Source: an uncultured Pelagibacteraceae bacterium (GTDB lineage Bacteria > Pseudomonadota > Alphaproteobacteria > Pelagibacterales > Pelagibacteraceae). Taken from it: a stretch of 45,721 bases of DNA. The notes below the pieces were generated by a model, which did no database searches, had not been told where the DNA came from, and saw nothing but the letters and a program-made list of their open reading frames with translations. The DNA is taken from assembly GCA_902606115.1 (NCBI GenBank), contig CACLFM010000009.1, positions 1 through 45,721 on the forward strand, written 5' to 3'. Of the stretch, positions 42,409 to 45,721 are shown piece after piece. The translations under genes were made by a program, and so were the position numbers. Each line of letters opens with the position of its first letter. Position 1 is the stretch's first letter.

Positions 42409-44163
42409 ATGATAAAAATTAGTCGAGAGTCTGAAGTTAATTTGATCAATGTTCTTATTGATCAAGATGTAATATCTGGAAAAGATTTACCAAATATAAA
42501 AAAACTATCCTCAGAAGGAGAAAAATCACAATTAGAAGCAGTGTTTGACTTAAAATTAACTGATGAAGAAAAAATTTTAGATCTCTTGGTAAAAGATCAA
42601 AATTTAGATGTTGTTGAATTAGATAACCAAGACATAACTGATGAGGTAAAAAGTGTTTTGCCTGCTAACTATATTAATATGAATTTTATAGCTCCCTTTA
42701 AAATTGAAGGTAAAGTTTTACACATAGCGATTTCAGATATTTCAAAACTAAGTTTGATGAGAAATTTAAAAACAATAACTAAAAAAGATATAGAATTGCA
42801 TGCTGCAAAAATAACTCAAATATCTAAACATATTGAAAAAATTTTAGATGGTAATGAAACAACAATAAAAAGTATTAAAAGCCAAAATGAAAAAAAAGAT
42901 AGAACAAAAACTTTTGATTCAGATTTAGCTGAAGCTGGTGAGGTTTTAGAAAATAAACCTGAAGAAGATATAGAAGCTATAGAAAATGAGTCTGAAGTTA
43001 TTAAATTTTCAACAGCGGTCGTAGCAGAGGCAATCAAAATGGGTGTATCAGATATACACATTGAACCTTACAGATTTTCATCAAGAGTAAGATATCGACT
43101 GGATGGAATTTTATCTAGTCAAGAAAAATTCAATAAATTTTTACATGATAACTATGGAGCAGTTGTTACAAGATTTAAGATAATGGGCAAACTAGATATA
43201 GCTGAAAGAAGACTGCCTCAAGATGGAGCGATTCCTTTTAAGATTGAGGGAAAAGTTGTTGATTTACGTTTATCCATTCTACCTACCGCAAATAATGAAA
43301 GAATTGTAATGAGAATTCTAAACAAAGATGCAGGCGATATAAGTCTTGAACAATTAAATTTTGAGGATACAGATTTAAAAAACTTAAGAAAAGCAATTCA
43401 TGGAACACAAGGATTGGTTTTAGTTACAGGTCCAACAGGTTCTGGAAAAACTACAACCCTGTATTCAATTTTAAAAGAAGTTTCTAAACCCCATCTTAAT
43501 ATATTAACAGCTGAGGATCCGGTTGAATATGAATTAGATGGAGTAGGGCAGGTTCAAGTTAAAGAAGATATAGGTTTTAGTTTTGCCACTGCATTGAGAT
43601 CTTTTTTAAGACAAGACCCTGAAATAATTCTAGTAGGAGAGATGAGAGATAAAGAGACTGTTGATATAGGATTGAAAGCAGCGCTTACAGGACACTTAGT
43701 ATTCAGTACACTTCACACCAATGATGCGCCTAGTACAATCACAAGATTACAAAATATGGGAACACCAGATTATTTAATCAGTGCAGCAGTTACTCTTGTG
43801 TTGGCGCAGAGACTTGCAAGAAAAACTTGCATGGAATGTAGAGAACCTGATCAAGATGTTACTCCAAAAGCATTGGCAGATTTTGGATTTACAGTAGAAC
43901 AAGCCTCAAGAGCAAAAGTTCAAAGAGGTAAAGGATGCCCCAAATGTAAAGATACTGGATATAAGGGCAGAATGGGTATTTACGAAATATTAAATGTAAC
44001 AAAACCAATAAAAGAAGCTATTTTGAGACAAGCAACAACACCAGAACTTAAAAAGATAGCAACAGATGAGGGATTTAGAACAATGCAGGATATGGGTAGA
44101 GAATTAATTTTGACCGGTGATTTGAATTTTAGAGAATTTGATAGAGTATTATCAGGAGAATAA
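42409..44163 (+). CDS. pilB: Type IV pilus extension ATPase PilB
   Basis: A 584-residue ATPase. The N-terminal MshEN/T2SSE_N domain is followed by the ATPase core: Walker A GPTGSGKT (about 341-348), AEDPVEYELDG, Walker B IILVGEMRD, and GHLVFSTLHTNDAPST. The zinc-binding CMEC and CPKC pairs near the C-terminus are typical of PilB/GspE and absent from PilT. It drives pilin polymerisation. It starts one base after the pilQ stop and is followed closely by pilC. Confidence 0.97.
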   Translation: MIKISRESEVNLINVLIDQDVISGKDLPNIKKLSSEGEKSQLEAVFDLKLTDEEKILDLLVKDQNLDVVELDNQDITDEVKSVLPANYINMNFIAPFKIEGKVLHIAISDISKLSLMRNLKTITKKDIELHAAKITQISKHIEKILDGNETTIKSIKSQNEKKDRTKTFDSDLAEAGEVLENKPEEDIEAIENESEVIKFSTAVVAEAIKMGVSDIHIEPYRFSSRVRYRLDGILSSQEKFNKFLHDNYGAVVTRFKIMGKLDIAERRLPQDGAIPFKIEGKVVDLRLSILPTANNERIVMRILNKDAGDISLEQLNFEDTDLKNLRKAIHGTQGLVLVTGPTGSGKTTTLYSILKEVSKPHLNILTAEDPVEYELDGVGQVQVKEDIGFSFATALRSFLRQDPEIILVGEMRDKETVDIGLKAALTGHLVFSTLHTNDAPSTITRLQNMGTPDYLISAAVTLVLAQRLARKTCMECREPDQDVTPKALADFGFTVEQASRAKVQRGKGCPKCKDTGYKGRMGIYEILNVTKPIKEAILRQATTPELKKIATDEGFRTMQDMGRELILTGDLNFREFDRVLSGE

Positions 44164-44165
44164 TA

Positions 44166-45404
44166 ATGTCATCAGAAACTTTTACGTATAAAGGAATTTC
44201 CGCTGGAAAATATGTCGAGGGAAATATAGAAGCTCTCAATCAGGAAGAAGCTTCTTTTAAGCTTAAGGAACAAAAAATAATAATTACCAATTTAGTTAAA
44301 ACAAAAAAGAAAAAAGCTGCAAAAGATAAGAAAAAAGGGTCTGGATTTTCATTTGGAAAAAAGAAGGTGTCCCCACAAGATGTAGTTATATTTTCAAAAC
44401 AATTTGCAACAATGGTTAAAGCAGGATTACCGATTTTAAATGTACTAACAATGTTAAGGGATCAAATTGAGCATCCAACTATGAAAGAAATTATCGAAGA
44501 CATTAGAAAAAGTCTTGAGGGTGGAGTAACCCTTTCAAAATGCTTTGAAAAATATCCTAAAGTTTTTGATAACATTTATATAAACCTAATTAAAGCAGGG
44601 GAAGCTAGTGGTAAATTAGATACATTCTTATTAAAATTAGTAGATTCATTAGAAAAAAGAGAAAAAGTAAAAAAGAAAATCAAAGGGGCTCTCACATATC
44701 CAACGGTCATGTTTACTGTAGCTATAACTGTTATGGTATTTATGTTAATAAAGGTGGTTCCAGTATTTGCTAAAATGTATGAAGGTATGGGTGTTGCTTT
44801 ACCAACCCCTACTGCAGTAATTATGAATGCTAGCAATTTTATGAGAGGTGCAGGAGGTCTAACACTTTTTATTATTTTAGTAATTAGTTTTGCAGTGTTT
44901 AAGTACACTACAACAAAAATACCTGCAGTAAGATATAAGTGGCACCAACAAGTTTTGAAAATGCCTGTTTTTGGAGATATGATACTTAAATCTTTAATTG
45001 CAAGAATTTCTTTGATCATGGGTAATCTCAGTGCAGCTGGTGTTAATCTTTTAGAAAGTATAGAAATTGCAAAACAGGTTAGTAATAATGATGTTGTTAC
45101 ACAAGCGCTAGAAAATGTAAAAAAAGGAGTTTTCTCTGGAGATACTTTAACTAAGTTATTTTTAAAAGAGCCAGTATTTCCGCCTACATTCAGTCAATTA
45201 ATTTCTGTTGGTGAACAAACAGGAAATCTAGATGAAATGTTTACATCTGTTTCGAGTTATTATGAAGAAGAGTTTGATACTGCAGTTGACAACATGTCAA
45301 GTTTAATAGAACCAATAATGATTGTTTTTATGGGTACAATGATTGGTGGATTAATGATTGCAATGTACTCTCCAATATTCAATGTTGGATCTATAGTCGG
45401 ATAA
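44166..45404 (+). CDS. pilC: Type IV pilus inner-membrane platform protein PilC
   Basis: A 412-residue polytopic membrane protein of the GspF/PilC family. Two cytoplasmic T2SSF domains are visible: FSKQFATMVKAGLPILNVL in the first and ARISLIMGNLSAAGVNLLESI in the second, each followed by GE-x-(S/T)-G-xLD (AGEASGKLD, VGEQTGNLDEM). Three hydrophobic helices (around 180, 230 and 390) span the membrane. It is the platform on which PilB and PilT act. It is the last gene of the plus-strand operon. Confidence 0.96.
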   Translation: MSSETFTYKGISAGKYVEGNIEALNQEEASFKLKEQKIIITNLVKTKKKKAAKDKKKGSGFSFGKKKVSPQDVVIFSKQFATMVKAGLPILNVLTMLRDQIEHPTMKEIIEDIRKSLEGGVTLSKCFEKYPKVFDNIYINLIKAGEASGKLDTFLLKLVDSLEKREKVKKKIKGALTYPTVMFTVAITVMVFMLIKVVPVFAKMYEGMGVALPTPTAVIMNASNFMRGAGGLTLFIILVISFAVFKYTTTKIPAVRYKWHQQVLKMPVFGDMILKSLIARISLIMGNLSAAGVNLLESIEIAKQVSNNDVVTQALENVKKGVFSGDTLTKLFLKEPVFPPTFSQLISVGEQTGNLDEMFTSVSSYYEEEFDTAVDNMSSLIEPIMIVFMGTMIGGLMIAMYSPIFNVGSIVG

Positions 45405-45405
45405 T

Positions 45406-45721
45406 TTATAATTGTTTAGTAAGAATTAAATGATTTATCCAGGGCTTATCGCCCTCTCTAAAAACTACGGCATCCATTATTTGTTGAATAAAAAAAGTTC
45501 CTAATCCGCCTGGCTTAATATCATCGATGTTTCTATGTCTTACTTTCGCCCCATCCACTGGTTTTCCTTTATCAAAAAAACCTATTTCCAGCTCGTCATT
45601 TTTTTTTAACGATATTTTTATTTCCATTTTATCATTATTAGACTCAATATCTTTGTAAGCATGTTTGACAATATTTTGAGCAGCTTCAGCAATAGCCAAA
45701 ACAAGTTCATCTTTTAAATCT
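45406..45721 (-). CDS. RsbW-type anti-sigma factor / serine kinase, C-terminal part (runs off right edge)
   Basis: A GHKL-ATPase domain of the HATPase_c_2 type. The visible 105 residues, read from the window edge, start LKDELVLAIAEAAQNIVKHAY, which contains the N-box (Glu-Ala and Asn). The G1-type motif ELEIGFFDKGKPVD and the G2-type GGLGTFFIQQIMD follow. This arrangement is RsbW/SpoIIAB-like: such proteins bind sigma factors or effectors and phosphorylate RsbV-type antagonists. The in-frame TTG at 45699 is only an internal Leu; the true start lies beyond 45721. The gene ends one base from convergent pilC. No antagonist gene is visible, but it may lie just outside the window. Confidence 0.85.
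   Translation of the reverse strand, partial: DLKDELVLAIAEAAQNIVKHAYKDIESNNDKMEIKISLKKNDELEIGFFDKGKPVDGAKVRHRNIDDIKPGGLGTFFIQQIMDAVVFREGDKPWINHLILTKQL

Noticed and set aside
44576-45019. 147-codon minus-strand frame inside pilC
   Set aside because: It is fully antisense to a strong PilC family match; its length comes from the codon bias of the opposite strand.
45406-45699. RsbW gene start at the TTG at 45699
   Set aside because: The frame continues upstream with family-like sequence (DLKDELVLAIAEA) to the window edge, so the gene is truncated and this TTG is internal.

Overview
The window looks like chromosomal DNA from a SAR11-type (Pelagibacterales) marine alphaproteobacterium. The evidence is the very high A+T content, the dense packing with frequent ATGA and TAATG gene overlaps, a proteorhodopsin followed by a ferredoxin and a ferredoxin-NADP reductase, a zinc-less alphaproteobacterial DksA, and alphaproteobacterial SOS boxes (GAAC-N7-GAAC). 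There are no rRNA genes, insertion sequences, prophage genes or CRISPR arrays. The taxonomic call is an inference from gene content and composition.

Left third (1-17.9 kb). The first gene is the start of nadA (cut by the left edge). It is followed by tRNA-Leu(GAG), a cupin-ygfZ pair, pyrC, and a small surface-sugar block (WecE-like aminotransferase, a GT2 and a GT4 glycosyltransferase) that is very rich in Lys and poly-A. Next come prpE (propionyl-CoA synthetase) and, divergent from it, a blue-tuned proteorhodopsin with a structured leader and a strong terminator. A ferredoxin / ferredoxin-NADP reductase / Nu-class GST operon and dksA follow. A membrane glycosylation operon holds a GT39, an unlisted 42-residue membrane protein and a DPM1-like GT2. 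Then come an ammonium transporter fused to a PP2C/SpoIIE phosphatase and the SOS operon umuDC.

Middle (18-26.6 kb). This part holds two tandem GFA-domain zinc proteins, a glycerate-kinase-like P-loop kinase, a TolC-family outer-membrane protein, recA with a near-match SOS box and a terminator, alaS, a small membrane-anchored protein, and a GAF-SpoIIE (RsbU-like) phosphatase.

Right half (26.8-45.7 kb). This is an almost complete, streamlined type IV pilus locus. It encodes prepilin peptidase (pilD), an SGNH esterase, two major-type pilins and a small membrane protein. On the opposite strand are pilT, fimT, pilV, pilW, pilX, a secreted unknown and pilY1. Divergent from pilT is a pilM-pilN fusion followed by pilO, pilP, pilQ, pilB and pilC. 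The locus ends against an RsbW-type anti-sigma/serine kinase gene cut by the right edge.

The most unusual features are signalling and architecture. Two PP2C phosphatases (one on an ammonium transporter, one on a GAF domain) and one RsbW-like kinase lie in one region, with the GAF phosphatase and the kinase bracketing the pilus genes. This suggests a partner-switching circuit that may link nitrogen status to the pilus or to a general response. The pilus machine itself has a PilM-PilN fusion, a beta-propeller-like segment inserted inside the PilY1 vWA domain, a short lipoprotein secretin, and twin pilins with conserved stalks and different heads.
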